64,000 nt of DNA from Deinococcus ficus (GCF_003444775.1 NZ_CP021082.1:434001-498000); one strand, 5' to 3'; shown: positions 35,486 to 44,375, numbered from the stretch's first letter. Program-made: numbers and translations. The notes: a model not told the origin generated them from the sequence alone.

Positions 35486-36946
35486 TCATGGCGACAAGGG
35501 AAGGGCGGTCCCGGGCTCCGCCTGTAGGCTGAGGGCGAAGCGGGTGCCGTCCGGGCCGGTCTGAGCGACGTGAAGGCTTCCGCCAAGCTGCCCGGCGATC
35601 CACTGCGCGATCGCCAGCCCGAGGCCCGCGCCGCCGGACGTGCGCGTGCGGGCCTGGTCCACCCGGTAGAAACGCTCGAAGATGTGCGGCAGGGCCTCCG
35701 GGGGGATGCCGGGCCCCTGGTCGGTCACCGTCAGCACCGTCCGCTCCCCTTCGCGGTGAATGCCGACGGTGACGGCCGTGCCGGCCGGGCTGTACTTCAG
35801 GGCGTTGTCGAGGAGGATCAGCAGCAGTTGCCGCAGGCGGTCTTTCTCCCCCGCCACCATGAACGGATCCTCGGGCGCGTGCAGGTGAACCGTGTGCGCG
35901 GCGCTGAGCCGGCGGGCATCACGGATGGCTTCGGCGGCCGTGGCCCGCAGGGACACCGGCGAGCGCCGGAGGGTGCTCCCGGCGTCACTCTGGGCGAGCA
36001 GCAGCAGGTCGTCGACGAGCCGGGCCATGCGCGAAGCGTCCTTCTCGATGTCGGCGAGCATCAGGTCCCGCTCCCCGGCGTCAAGGTGCGGGTGCCGCCG
36101 CAGCAGCTGCGCGTTGCCGCGCAGCACCGTGAGCGGCGCGCGCAGTTCGTGCGAGGCGTCGCCCACGAACCGCTGCTGCGAGTCCCAGGCGGTCTGCAGG
36201 CTGGCGAGCATCTCATTGAACGTCCCGGCCAGGCGGGAAAACTCATCCCGGTGTTCGGTGGTGTGAATGCGCTGGCCGAGGTCCCGGCTGGCAGTGATGC
36301 GGCGCGCGGTGTCCATCATGCGCTCCACCGGCCGGAGCAGCGACCCGGCCAGCCACCACCCGAACAGGAAGACGGCCAGGACAGACAGGCCCGTCACGAG
36401 CAGCAGGGAGCGGAACAGCAGGCCGCTGGCGGAGTCCAGGCGTTCCAGGGGCGTGAGGGCCTCGACGTACCCGAGGGGCGCGCCGCGCTGCGTGACCTCG
36501 ATCACGTACCGCCGCCAGCGTTGCCCGTTGACCGACAGCGTCCCGAAGGCCGTGTTCGCGCGCGGGTCGTCCACGCCCCCGAACGGCAGGGGCAGCACCT
36601 TGTAGTACGCGGGCACGGCCGGCGCGTCCAGGGGCGCGTGCGGGTCCGTGGCCGGCAGGCCCGGGTCGCTCGGGGAGCGCGACACCAGCTGCCCGTCCGG
36701 GGTGTACGCCCGCAGGACCATCACGATGCCGTCCTTGGCAGGTCCCGAGGTGTCGGCCTCCAGGGCGTAGGAGCGTCCCGTCGCGCGGATGCCGCTTTCG
36801 ACCAGGCGGGCACTGGCGATCAGCACCCGGTCGATGTTCAGGTACTGCTGGCGGACCGAGAGACTGTATCCGGTGAAGCCCAGGGCGACCAGGGTCAGGC
36901 TGGACATCAGGCCGTACCAGAGGCTCAGCCGCCACCGGACGGTCAC
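35486..36946 (-). CDS. Membrane sensor histidine kinase (OmpR-system partner)
   Basis: 486 residues from a GTG with AGGAGG upstream. TM1 is about 10-30 (SLTLVALGFTGYSLSV), the periplasmic sensor 31-180 and TM2 182-205 (LLLVTGLSVLAVFLFGWWLA). A HAMP domain follows, then HisKA DASHELRAPLTVL and a HATPase with LDNALKYS, TDQGPGIPP, FERFYR and GLGLAIAQ. Layout resembles heavy-metal or envelope-stress kinases of the CusS/BaeS type. It starts 17 bp after the response regulator stop and is surely its partner. The signal is unknown. Confidence 0.9.
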   Translation of the reverse strand: MTVRWRLSLWYGLMSSLTLVALGFTGYSLSVRQQYLNIDRVLIASARLVESGIRATGRSYALEADTSGPAKDGIVMVLRAYTPDGQLVSRSPSDPGLPATDPHAPLDAPAVPAYYKVLPLPFGGVDDPRANTAFGTLSVNGQRWRRYVIEVTQRGAPLGYVEALTPLERLDSASGLLFRSLLLVTGLSVLAVFLFGWWLAGSLLRPVERMMDTARRITASRDLGQRIHTTEHRDEFSRLAGTFNEMLASLQTAWDSQQRFVGDASHELRAPLTVLRGNAQLLRRHPHLDAGERDLMLADIEKDASRMARLVDDLLLLAQSDAGSTLRRSPVSLRATAAEAIRDARRLSAAHTVHLHAPEDPFMVAGEKDRLRQLLLILLDNALKYSPAGTAVTVGIHREGERTVLTVTDQGPGIPPEALPHIFERFYRVDQARTRTSGGAGLGLAIAQWIAGQLGGSLHVAQTGPDGTRFALSLQAEPGTALPLSP

Positions 36947-36963
36947 CGTGGCCTCCTGCGCAC

Positions 36964-37638
36964 CTACCCGCCCCGCAGGACGTACCCCACGCCCCGGATG
37001 GTGTGGATGAGGCGGGATTCCCCGCCGGCCTCCAGTTTCTGCCGGACCTGCTTGATGTACGTCTCGACGATGTTCGGGTCACCGAGGTAATCCACGCCCC
37101 ACGCCCGGTCCAGCAGCACCGACTTGGACTGCACCCGCTCAGGCTGCTCCAGGAAGGCCTGCAGCAGCCGGAACTCCTGCCCGGTGAACGTGATGTCCCG
37201 CGCGCCCCGCGTGACCGTGTGCGTCGCGGCGTCCAGGGTGACGTCCTCGAACCGCAGCACTTCAGGTGTGCGCTCCCGGCGCCGCAGTTGCGTGCGGACC
37301 CGGGCGAGCAGCACGTCGAAACTGAAGGGCTTGGTGACGTAATCGTCCGCGCCGGCCTCCAGGCCCTCCACCTGATGCTCAGGCCGGTCGCGGGCGGTGA
37401 GCAGGATCACCGGCAGGTCGTCGTTGACCTGCCTCAGCCGCCCAAGGACCTCCAGGCCGCTCAGCCCGGGCAGCATCACGTCCAGGACGACCAGGTCCGC
37501 CGGCCGGTCCCGGGCGGCACTCAAGCCGCCCTCGCCGTCCCCGGCAGTTTCCACCAGGTACCCCTCGTACGCCAGGCCCCGTTCAAGGAGCGTGCGAACG
37601 CCAGGGTCGTCCTCGATGACCAGAATGCGGTACGCCAC
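36964..37638 (-). CDS. OmpR-family response regulator
   Basis: 224 residues. Receiver: acidic pair E9-D10-D11, phospho-acceptor Asp53 (LVVLDVMLPG), Thr in LLTARD and Lys in YVTKPFSFD. The C-terminal OmpR winged helix contains LTGQEFRLLQAFLEQPERV-like sequence and NIVETYIKQVRQKL. The GTG at 37638 is set by a leaderless -10 box, TACACT, 6 nt upstream. It is the first gene of an RR-HK operon and diverges from a PRC-barrel gene. The boxes at 37691 and 38303, and perhaps the copper boxes elsewhere, are candidate targets. Confidence 0.92.
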   Translation of the reverse strand: MAYRILVIEDDPGVRTLLERGLAYEGYLVETAGDGEGGLSAARDRPADLVVLDVMLPGLSGLEVLGRLRQVNDDLPVILLTARDRPEHQVEGLEAGADDYVTKPFSFDVLLARVRTQLRRRERTPEVLRFEDVTLDAATHTVTRGARDITFTGQEFRLLQAFLEQPERVQSKSVLLDRAWGVDYLGDPNIVETYIKQVRQKLEAGGESRLIHTIRGVGYVLRGG

Positions 37639-37644
37639 ACCGGC

Positions 37645-37650
37645 AGTGTA
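37645..37650 (-). promoter_or_regulatory. Leaderless -10 box of the response regulator gene
   Basis: TACACT on the minus strand with 6 nt to the GTG start. No good -35 is seen, suggesting an activator; the TTCAGCTTC box at 37692-37700 lies upstream. Confidence 0.6.
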
Positions 37651-37690
37651 AACGCCCGCCATTCCGGCGCCGAGCAACCACTCAGGTGAG

Positions 37691-37716
37691 ATTCAGCTTC
37701 AGTTCCGGTTTCGTCC
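37691..37716 (+). promoter_or_regulatory. Repeated regulator box in front of PRC-barrel gene 1
   Basis: ATTCAGCTTCAGTTCCG (37691-37707) is identical to 38303-38319. It contains tandem TTCAG units 6 bp apart and is followed by GGTTTCGTCC, which recurs on the minus strand at 40051-40060. It ends 34 nt before the ATG at 37742, where an activator would sit next to polymerase. Confidence 0.6.
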
Positions 37717-37741
37717 AGTTCCCCCTGCTTGTGTGCCCGGT

Positions 37742-38278
37742 ATGACCCCTGCTCCTCCCAGGCCCGGCGGCCTGCGCCTGCGCGTCACGGCGGTGCTCGG
37801 GCTGCGCCTGACCCGCAGCGTCTTCCGGATCGGTCAGGTGACCGGCCTGGTGTACGACCACGCCCTTCACCGCGTCACGCACCTGCGCGTGACCCTCGCC
37901 GGCGGGGAGGGAAGCCTCGCCGTTCCGCTGTCCAGCGTGGATTTCCAGGCCTTGAACCGGGACGAACTGCGCCTGCGCACCTGGCCCCGCGCGCCTCAGA
38001 CGCCGGGGGACGGCCTGCCCCTCGACGGGCTGATGGTCAAGGCCGACGAGGGGGACGGGGTGGCGTTCGTGCACGACGCGTGGTTCGAGCCGGGCTCCGG
38101 CGACATCACCAGCTACGAACTGGGCGCCCTGCCCCGCCGCGCGTCCAGGACCGGAACGGTGAGCGTGCCGGCGCAGGTCCTGGAATGCCGGGACGGCCAC
38201 CTGTTCGCGCCGCGGCTCCTCATCGCGCGCCTGACCGCCGTACTCGCGGGTGGACTGGGCGCCCCCGCCCTGCCCTGA
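37742..38278 (+). CDS. PRC-barrel-like protein 1
   Basis: 178 residues. The N-terminal half has the PRC-barrel pattern (LRLTRSVFRIGQVTGLVYDH, VPLSSVDFQALNRDELRLR), and a second barrel-like half follows (LDGLMVKADEGDGVAFVHDAW, GDITSYELG). Related in design to the genes at 38353 and 39512. PRC-barrels are small binding folds found in RNA-processing and photosystem proteins; the role here is unknown. It shares an upstream box with the next gene. Confidence 0.65.
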   Translation: MTPAPPRPGGLRLRVTAVLGLRLTRSVFRIGQVTGLVYDHALHRVTHLRVTLAGGEGSLAVPLSSVDFQALNRDELRLRTWPRAPQTPGDGLPLDGLMVKADEGDGVAFVHDAWFEPGSGDITSYELGALPRRASRTGTVSVPAQVLECRDGHLFAPRLLIARLTAVLAGGLGAPALP

Positions 38279-38302
38279 GGCCAAGCGAGTCACTCAGCTG
38301 AA

Positions 38303-38346
38303 ATTCAGCTTCAGTTCCGTTTCCGTCCCGACTCGCGCCTTACGGT
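38303..38346 (+). promoter_or_regulatory. Promoter with regulator box, PRC-barrel gene 2
   Basis: ATTCAGCTTCAGTTCCG at 38303-38319, then TTTCCGTCC, and a TACGGT -10 box (38341-38346) 6 nt before the ATG at 38353 (leaderless). No -35 consensus at the right distance, as expected for an activator-dependent promoter. Confidence 0.65.
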
Positions 38347-38352
38347 GCCGGC

Positions 38353-38916
38353 ATGACCACCCCCCATGCCTCTCCGACCAGCGTGTGGGCCAGTGACCTG
38401 CTCGGCGCGTCCGTCATCGCCACCCAGGCACCGGTCGCGCAGGTCACGGGCCTGGTCGTCACGCCCGCAGGCGACGTCGCGGCCCTGCAGGTGGAGCCGC
38501 GTCCGGACGGCACGCCACCTGCGGATCAGGCCGCGGCCCTGCTGCTGCCGTTCGACGCAGCGCTGGGGTACGCCCCGGGCGAAGTGCGCGTAGTGTCGGC
38601 GGACGACGTGGTGCCCGCGTTCAAGCTGCCGACCCTGCTCGGCCACCTCACCGCCCGCCGCTCCGACCTCCTGGGCGCGCCCGTCCTGACCCCGGATGGC
38701 CGGTGCCTGGGGTTCCTGTGGGACGCGCTCCTCGACTGTGCCACCGGCGCGCTCCTGCAGTACCGGATCGGCTCGGCCCCGCAGCCGTCAGGCAGTGCAC
38801 GCAGCGTGCTGACCGGCGGGCACCTGTGCCGCGCCGCGCAGGGTGGGTTCACCCTGCCCGAACCGTACGCCGCCCTGGTGGACGACCTGATCAACGCGCC
38901 ACCTGACCTGGCCTGA
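38353..38916 (+). CDS. PRC-barrel-like protein 2
   Basis: 187 residues with two barrel-like halves: VWASDLLGASVIATQAPVAQ then VTGLVVTPAGDVAAL, and TARRSDLLGAPVLTPDGRCLGFLWDALLD. The pattern 'S.LLG..V....G...G.L.D' is classic for PRC-barrels. Leaderless start. It lies between PRC-barrel 1 and a universal stress protein, so a stress-response role is likely but unproven. Confidence 0.72.
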   Translation: MTTPHASPTSVWASDLLGASVIATQAPVAQVTGLVVTPAGDVAALQVEPRPDGTPPADQAAALLLPFDAALGYAPGEVRVVSADDVVPAFKLPTLLGHLTARRSDLLGAPVLTPDGRCLGFLWDALLDCATGALLQYRIGSAPQPSGSARSVLTGGHLCRAAQGGFTLPEPYAALVDDLINAPPDLA

Positions 38917-38996
38917 ACCGTGCCTCCGCACCCCTGGCGCATGGTGCCGGGCCGCCACCATGCCTTGCTCTGCGGCCCCGACCTTTCTGGAGGCGC

Positions 38997-39515
38997 ATGA
39001 TTCAACGCATTCTGCTGCCGCTCAAGGACCTGACCGGTGACCCCTGGCCGCTGCACTGGACCCGGCAGGCATTTCCGCACGTGGACCTCTGCCTGCTGCA
39101 TGTCCTGGTCCCAGAGCGGCGGGAACTGACACCCTTTCCGATGATGGCCTACGGCAGCGCCCTGTCGACGACCCGCACGGCCGCGTCATCCGTCATGCGG
39201 GCCATCGAGGTGAGAGAAGCCCTGCGCTGGCTGGGTCACGGCGAGGTGATCCTGGCGGACCAGGCGGCGCCGGCCATCGTGCAGTACGCCGAGACCGGCG
39301 CCTTCGACGCGATCGTGCTCGGCCGTGGACCGTCCTCCCGAGGTGCCCTGGAGCGGGTGCTGGGTGGGTCAGTCACCGCCCGGGTGGCCCGCACGGCCCC
39401 GGTCCCGGTGCTGCTCGTCCCGGAAGGCCGGCCTGGCCCCCCGGGGACCGTCTGGGGGCACGCCAGCGAATGGCCGAGTCCCACGCCATGCATGGCGCCG
39501 GGCCGGGATGACTAA
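38997..39515 (+). CDS. Universal stress protein (UspA family)
   Basis: 172 residues, one Usp domain: IQRILLPLKDLTGDPWPL at the start, and the C-terminal nucleotide loop GRGPSSRGALERVLGGSVTARVARTAPVPVLLV, which matches GxG-(9)-G-(S/T). GGAGG lies 4 nt before the ATG. Usp proteins bind ATP or act as stress chaperones. The gene overlaps the convergent PRC-barrel gene by 4 bp. Confidence 0.85.
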   Translation: MIQRILLPLKDLTGDPWPLHWTRQAFPHVDLCLLHVLVPERRELTPFPMMAYGSALSTTRTAASSVMRAIEVREALRWLGHGEVILADQAAPAIVQYAETGAFDAIVLGRGPSSRGALERVLGGSVTARVARTAPVPVLLVPEGRPGPPGTVWGHASEWPSPTPCMAPGRDD

Positions 39516-40015
39516 CCGGTGGCCGCGCGAAGACGCGCTTCCACGTCCGCCACCACCTGCCAGGGCTCCCCGTTCAGGGTCAGGGCGATCTCGTCCGGCT
39601 TCACCTGAATCACCGGCCCGTCGCCGTGTTCGAGCCCCAGTTCATACAGCAGGATCCGGCCCGTGTGCCGGTCGATCAGGGCGTCGCGGACGGAGGCGGT
39701 TGCGCCGGACGGTAGACGCACCGACACGGACTCGATGGGCCGGCGGTCCGTTTCCGGTGCCGAGGAGAGCACAGGCGGCTCCAGGCGCAGTTCCCCCTCG
39801 CTCAGGCGGCTGAGGTCGAGCGCTTCGAAGCGCACCTGCCGCCCCACGTCCGCCCGGGTGGACCGCAGGTGCACCCCGACGACCTGGGCCGCGGCATGGT
39901 CGTACGCGAGGCATTCGACCGTCTCGACCGTCTGGCCGGCAAATTTCACGTTGAGGCGCCGCAGGTCCGTCACCCGCACCGGAGCGGACGCCGCCGAATG
40001 AGAAGTGGTGGTCAT
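39512..40015 (-). CDS. PRC-barrel-like protein 3
   Basis: 167 residues of the same two-part design (VRVTDLRRLNVKFAGQTVET; VRLPSGATASVRDALIDRHTGRILLYELGL). A leaderless promoter, TACCGT with 6 nt to the ATG, fixes the start. Third PRC-barrel gene within 2.3 kb. Confidence 0.68.
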   Translation of the reverse strand: MTTTSHSAASAPVRVTDLRRLNVKFAGQTVETVECLAYDHAAAQVVGVHLRSTRADVGRQVRFEALDLSRLSEGELRLEPPVLSSAPETDRRPIESVSVRLPSGATASVRDALIDRHTGRILLYELGLEHGDGPVIQVKPDEIALTLNGEPWQVVADVEARLRAATG

Positions 40016-40021
40016 ACCGGC

Positions 40022-40060
40022 ACGGTAGGTGCCCAGGCAGGATCCCCGCAGGACGAAACC
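40022..40060 (-). promoter_or_regulatory. Leaderless promoter of PRC-barrel gene 3
   Basis: TACCGT (40022-40027) ends 6 nt before the ATG at 40015. Upstream, GGTTTCGTCC (40051-40060) repeats the element seen at 37707-37716. A similar GGTTTCATCC occurs at 40109-40118 before the Usp gene at 40257. Confidence 0.55.
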
Positions 40061-40256
40061 AGGACGTGAGCTGGGCGGACCGTGAAGACCCCACCCAGCC
40101 TGGACTCAGGTTTCATCCCGGTCAGGTCCCGGTCCGCGCCCTACCGTTCAGCTCACCCGGCCGGGGGGCGGCCGGCCGTGCTCCGCGGCGCCGCGCGGAG
40201 CGCGGGCGAGCACGCAGGCGGCGGTCTCCGGGGTCGACCCTGAAGGAGGTTCATTC

Positions 40257-41192
40257 ATGCGACGCATCCTGATTCCCATCCGCGATCTGGACACCGATCA
40301 GTACGCCCTGGAGCTGGCCTGGCAACGCTTCGGGTCCGCCGAGCTTCACCTGCTTCACCTGCTGCCGACCCTCACCCACCGCGTCATCACCTCGCCCGAA
40401 GTGGCCCTGGCGGACTTCGCCCTCACGCAGCAGGAGCTCGGGGCGGAAGAAGCCGCCCGCCTGGACGGCCGGGCGGCCCTGGCCGCGATCGGACATCAGG
40501 GCGGGTACGAGGTGGTCACCACCCCGGACCCGGCCGCGGAAATCCTGCGGCGCGCGCCGGCGTTCGATCTGGTCCTGATCGGCACCCGCGCCCTAAGGGG
40601 CCTTGACCGACTTTTGCTCGGTTCCGTGGCCCACCGGGTGGCCCTGGATTCGCCTGTGCCGGTGATGACGGTCCGGACGGCCCCCACCCCGAGCCGGGAC
40701 GGCGGCCGCGCGCCCTCCCGCCGATTGCTGCTCATCCGGGACGCCAGCGACACCGGGACAGCCGCCGAACGGTACGTCCGGGACACCTTTCCTGAAGCGG
40801 CCGTCGACGTGACGACCCTCTCGCCGGAGCCTGGCCCCATGGTGTTTGCCCTGCACAACCCGGCCGCCGTGGCCCTCCTGCACGAGCGCCAGATGGCCTG
40901 GCGACGGGCGCAGCAGAGGGAGTGGGCGTCGGGGGGTCATCCGGTGCAGGGGAACCCGGCGGTGGTGGCACTCGAGGCACTTCAGCATGGGGAGTACGAC
41001 CTGCTCGTGCTGGGCACGCAGGCCCGCAGTGCGCTGGAGCGCTTCTTCCAGGGGTCGGTGGCCGGGCAGGTCATCCGTGACGCGGACATTCCCGTGCTGA
41101 CGGTCCGGCGCGTCCTGTCTTCCCAGGAGGATTCAGCACGGGACTGGAGCTCACGTGGGGAACATCCCTCGCTGCCCACCTTCACCCGGTAG
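40257..41192 (+). CDS. Tandem universal stress protein
   Basis: 311 residues with two Usp domains (about 1-145 and 158-285). Each ends in the ATP-type loop: GTRALRGLDRLLLGSVAHRVALDSPVPVMTV, and GTQARSALERFFQGSVAGQVIRDADIPVLTV. AAGGAGG lies 7 nt before the ATG. It probably works with the single-domain Usp and PRC-barrel neighbours in a stress response. Confidence 0.87.
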   Translation: MRRILIPIRDLDTDQYALELAWQRFGSAELHLLHLLPTLTHRVITSPEVALADFALTQQELGAEEAARLDGRAALAAIGHQGGYEVVTTPDPAAEILRRAPAFDLVLIGTRALRGLDRLLLGSVAHRVALDSPVPVMTVRTAPTPSRDGGRAPSRRLLLIRDASDTGTAAERYVRDTFPEAAVDVTTLSPEPGPMVFALHNPAAVALLHERQMAWRRAQQREWASGGHPVQGNPAVVALEALQHGEYDLLVLGTQARSALERFFQGSVAGQVIRDADIPVLTVRRVLSSQEDSARDWSSRGEHPSLPTFTR

Positions 41193-41238
41193 CTTGCCGA
41201 ACGCGAGGGCCACATGGAGGGTGGCCCGGGGCCGTCGG

Positions 41239-42543
41239 TCAACCCTCCGGGATGTCCCGGGCGTCAAGGGTCAACACCTGCTGCAGCCGCCGGTACCGCT
41301 CCTCGATCTCCAGCCGGTCACTGACATTCTTCGTCGCGTGCAGGGCATCGCCATAAATGAGGTCGGCGTGGCGCCGGATCTCGTGGTGCCGGTCCGGCGC
41401 CACGAGCGCCTCGGCCACCCGGGTCAGCACTTCCAGCAGGCGAAGGGTGACCGCCGGACTGCTGTGCCCGTACTGGCGGATCATGTGGAACATGGCGTCC
41501 ATCAGCCCGGCGAACGTCGTGGGGGGGTACACCAGGCGCAGGTGCCCGTCGTCGACGTGCACCCCACTCGGCCAGCGGCGGCCGTGCAGGCGGCACAGGA
41601 CGTCACCGAACCGGTCCGTGACGTCCATGGCCGTGACCGGATCGTTCACCCCTGGGCTCAGCGCACGCACCGCCACTTCCGTCAACTGCCGCACGCTGTA
41701 CTCCAGGTCCTGCCCCTCCACGCGCCGGGGACCGAGGGTCAGGGCGTCCATCACCCCCTCCGGAAGGTGAGGCACGCCGACGGCAATCGGGGTATTCGGA
41801 AAGACGTACGTGCCCGGCCGGACGTTCAGCCGCACGGCGACGTGCGCCTGCTTCGCGGCCGTGAGCAGCTGCTCCACGTCCAGAAGTTGCAGGTACCCAC
41901 CCGCCGGTGCGCGCAGGACCTCACCGCCCTGCCAGAACGCTTCCGGCGGCGGACTGGACGGTCCCTCAACGGCGTCCCCGACCGGGTGGGTGGCCCGGGT
42001 GAGCGCGCCCTGCAGGTCATCCCGCAAGAGGTTCACCACCGTCGTCATGTTGATGGTGCCCGTGACGTGGGCCAGGAAGTACACCAGCGCGGCGACGCAC
42101 AGCAGCGCCAGCAGCATCCCCACGGTCACGTTGTAGTGCGGCACGAACGGGCTGTTTTCACCCCCCTGCACGGCGCGAAGCGTGTACAGCGTGAATGCGA
42201 ACGTGGCGATGAACACGCCCAGGACGACCTGGTTCCCGCGGTCCCGGGTGAAGTGGTCCAGCAGTCGCGGTCCCATGCTGCCCGCGGCGTACGACAGCGC
42301 GGCGATGGTGATGGAGAAGACCGTACCGGCCACACCGATCGCGCTGCCGGCCACGGCGCTCAGGACACTCCGGGCCCCGCTCTCCCCGCCCGAGTACACG
42401 AAGGCCAGGCCCTCCGGGATTCCGTTCTGCTCCTCGAGCGTGATGCCGGCCTCGGCGAGCAGGACCGCGAGTACCGTGAGCACGGCGGGAATGAACCAGA
42501 ACTGACGCGTCCATTCCCGCAGTTGGAATCGCAGGCGGTTCAC
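41239..42543 (-). CDS. DUF2254 membrane protein
   Basis: 434 residues. N-terminal TM segments include WFIPAVLTVLAVLLAEAG, SAIGVAGTVFSITIAALSYA and VVLGVFIATFAFTLYTLRAV; a large soluble C-terminal half follows (SPGVNDPVTAMDVTDRFGDVL). The pattern fits DUF2254, predicted inner-membrane proteins of unknown function. The GTG overlaps the mscS stop (GTGA), so the two are coupled. Confidence 0.85.
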   Translation of the reverse strand: MNRLRFQLREWTRQFWFIPAVLTVLAVLLAEAGITLEEQNGIPEGLAFVYSGGESGARSVLSAVAGSAIGVAGTVFSITIAALSYAAGSMGPRLLDHFTRDRGNQVVLGVFIATFAFTLYTLRAVQGGENSPFVPHYNVTVGMLLALLCVAALVYFLAHVTGTINMTTVVNLLRDDLQGALTRATHPVGDAVEGPSSPPPEAFWQGGEVLRAPAGGYLQLLDVEQLLTAAKQAHVAVRLNVRPGTYVFPNTPIAVGVPHLPEGVMDALTLGPRRVEGQDLEYSVRQLTEVAVRALSPGVNDPVTAMDVTDRFGDVLCRLHGRRWPSGVHVDDGHLRLVYPPTTFAGLMDAMFHMIRQYGHSSPAVTLRLLEVLTRVAEALVAPDRHHEIRRHADLIYGDALHATKNVSDRLEIEERYRRLQQVLTLDARDIPEG

Positions 42544-43472
42544 GCCTCGCCTTTCGCCTGGCCGCGTGCCGCACTCTTCGCGGCGGGCCAGCCCTCCCGC
42601 TGCCGCGACCGGTCTCCATCCCCGTCCTCGGTCTGGTCGTGGAGGAGCAGCTGTTGGGTGGGGAACGGAAGATCAAAGCCGTGACTGGGCAGCGTCCGCT
42701 TGATGGTTTCGAGTACCTGGTCCTGCGCCTCCACCGCCTCCCGCCGGATGGGCGGATCAATCCAGAAGCGCACCTCCAGATTCACGGAGAAGTCACCCAG
42801 CTCCCGAACCAGGACCTGCGGCGCGGGGTCACTCAGGACAACGTCCAGCCGGGACACTTCATGGAGGATCAACTCCTTGGCCAGCGCAATGTCGTCCCCG
42901 TACCCGATGCCCACCATGACGCTCAACCGGCGCTTGTCCAGCGCCGTGTTCACCACCACCCGGTTGGTGTACAGCTCGCTGTTGGGAATCACTACCAGGC
43001 GGTTGTCATACGTGCGGAGCATCGTGGCCCGCATCTGGATGTCCTCGACGGTCCCCTCGTGGTCACCGGACACAATCTGGTCCCCGAGCCGGAATGGACG
43101 GGTGACCAGAATCAGCAGACCAGCCAGCAGGTTCTGGAAGATGTCCTTGAACGCGAACCCGATCGCCACTCCGCTAATCCCGAGCGCGCCGAACAGCGAG
43201 GCGGCGGTCAGGGTCGGGATGATGATGGTCAGCGCGACCAGCGCCCCAAACGCCAACACCGCCCAGGACGCGATGCGGCCAAACACCATCGCAATGCCGT
43301 GGGGTTGTCCCGCGCGCGTCGCGAACCCCTGGACGGCCTGGCGCACCACGTTGCCCAAAAACACGAACAGGGCGAAGACCAGCAGGCCGATCAGCAGGTT
43401 CGGAATGGCCGTAATGAGCCCCTGCAGCATGTTCTGCAACCGAATTAGGATCGGCGAGAGTTCAAGGTTCAT
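42540..43472 (-). CDS. MscS-family small-conductance mechanosensitive channel
   Basis: 310 residues. Three N-terminal TMs lead to the pore-lining helix LFGALGISGVAIGFAFKDIFQNLLAGLLI, then the MscS beta domain (FRLGDQIVSGDHEGTVEDIQMRATMLRTYDNRLVVIPNS) and alpha/beta C-domain. Such channels release solutes on osmotic downshock. GGAG precedes the ATG. Coupled to DUF2254. Confidence 0.9.
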   Translation of the reverse strand: MNLELSPILIRLQNMLQGLITAIPNLLIGLLVFALFVFLGNVVRQAVQGFATRAGQPHGIAMVFGRIASWAVLAFGALVALTIIIPTLTAASLFGALGISGVAIGFAFKDIFQNLLAGLLILVTRPFRLGDQIVSGDHEGTVEDIQMRATMLRTYDNRLVVIPNSELYTNRVVVNTALDKRRLSVMVGIGYGDDIALAKELILHEVSRLDVVLSDPAPQVLVRELGDFSVNLEVRFWIDPPIRREAVEAQDQVLETIKRTLPSHGFDLPFPTQQLLLHDQTEDGDGDRSRQREGWPAAKSAARGQAKGEA

Positions 43473-43510
43473 GACTCCAGCAGTCTAGGCGGCACGCTGG
43501 CAGGCTCCGT

Positions 43511-44011
43511 TTACGCCTTAATCACACTGATGGCCCCCCCGGATTCCAGCACCGCGAACTTCACCTGGGACACGTCCTGAATGCCGGAAGCGCGCAGCGA
43601 CTGCTCCAGGATCGCTGGGGACACGCGGGCTTTGCGCATCACCTGCTCGCGCATCACCCCGCGCTCGACCAGGACCACGGGCTCATTGTCGAACACGCCC
43701 TGGGCCGCTCTGGACCGGGCACTCCAGGTGGACACCAGGAACTGCAGGCCCACCAGGAGCAGCAGACTGAGGCCCGATTCCACCACGCTCTTGCCCAGAA
43801 TGGCGCTCGCCACCAGGGAACCGGCCGCCACGTTGGTGAGGAAGTCGTAACTCGTAAAATTCGCGAACGTCCGGGCCCCGAAGGTGCGGGCCAGAAGGAG
43901 CACGTACGCAAACAGCAGCACGGTGCTCAGAACGATGCGGACGAGGAGTTGCACGCGCCAGCCGCCCTCAGGTGTGAGCAGGTCTGACAGGGCGCTGAGG
44001 ATGACGTCCAT
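43511..44011 (-). CDS. DUF421 (YetF-like) membrane protein
   Basis: 166 residues with about three TMs (LLVRIVLSTVLLFAYVLLLA; TNVAAGSLVASAILG; LSLLLLVGLQFLVS) followed by the YetF-type soluble domain (PVVLVERGVMREQVMRKARVS; LRASGIQDVSQVKFAVLE). The ATG at 44011 has a CAAGAT -10 box 6 nt upstream (leaderless). Function in the family is unknown. Confidence 0.85.
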   Translation of the reverse strand: MDVILSALSDLLTPEGGWRVQLLVRIVLSTVLLFAYVLLLARTFGARTFANFTSYDFLTNVAAGSLVASAILGKSVVESGLSLLLLVGLQFLVSTWSARSRAAQGVFDNEPVVLVERGVMREQVMRKARVSPAILEQSLRASGIQDVSQVKFAVLESGGAISVIKA

Positions 44012-44375
44012 GCGTCCATCTTGACCCAAGGTGATGATGCCGGGACTCCGGCACTTTTGTCGGGCGTGCTCCCCCTCCTGAATGGGCGTGCCGTTCATTC
44101 AAAGGCAACGGTATCCCTGCCGCCACCCGGAAGAGGAGTTCACAGAAGACCAGTGCAGGTCTGACGACATTCAGCGGGCGTCGAAGAGCGTGTCCCAGGT
44201 CACTAAGGCCGCACCGCGCCTCGAGCACCGTGTCGTGGGCATCGGCCGCATTCAGATTGGATGGATGGCAGGAGGCGTTCCTTCCGTGTCCCTGAGGCCA
44301 AAGGACCACCTGCGCGATCACATGGCGCCCAGCCTCGCCATCTGCCCGCAGTTGAATGGTCCGTTCAACCCGTTG
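44012..44375. other. Intergenic region, no convincing gene
   Basis: 364 bp between two leftward genes. Apart from the DUF421 promoter at its left edge (CAAGAT on the minus strand), I see only weak, family-less open frames on both strands. Confidence 0.45.

Noticed and set aside
41155..42684. Rightward 509-codon open frame opposite DUF2254
   Set aside because: The composition is rich in His/Gln/Arg with no family likeness, typical of antisense frames in GC-rich DNA. The opposite strand encodes a recognisable DUF2254 protein.
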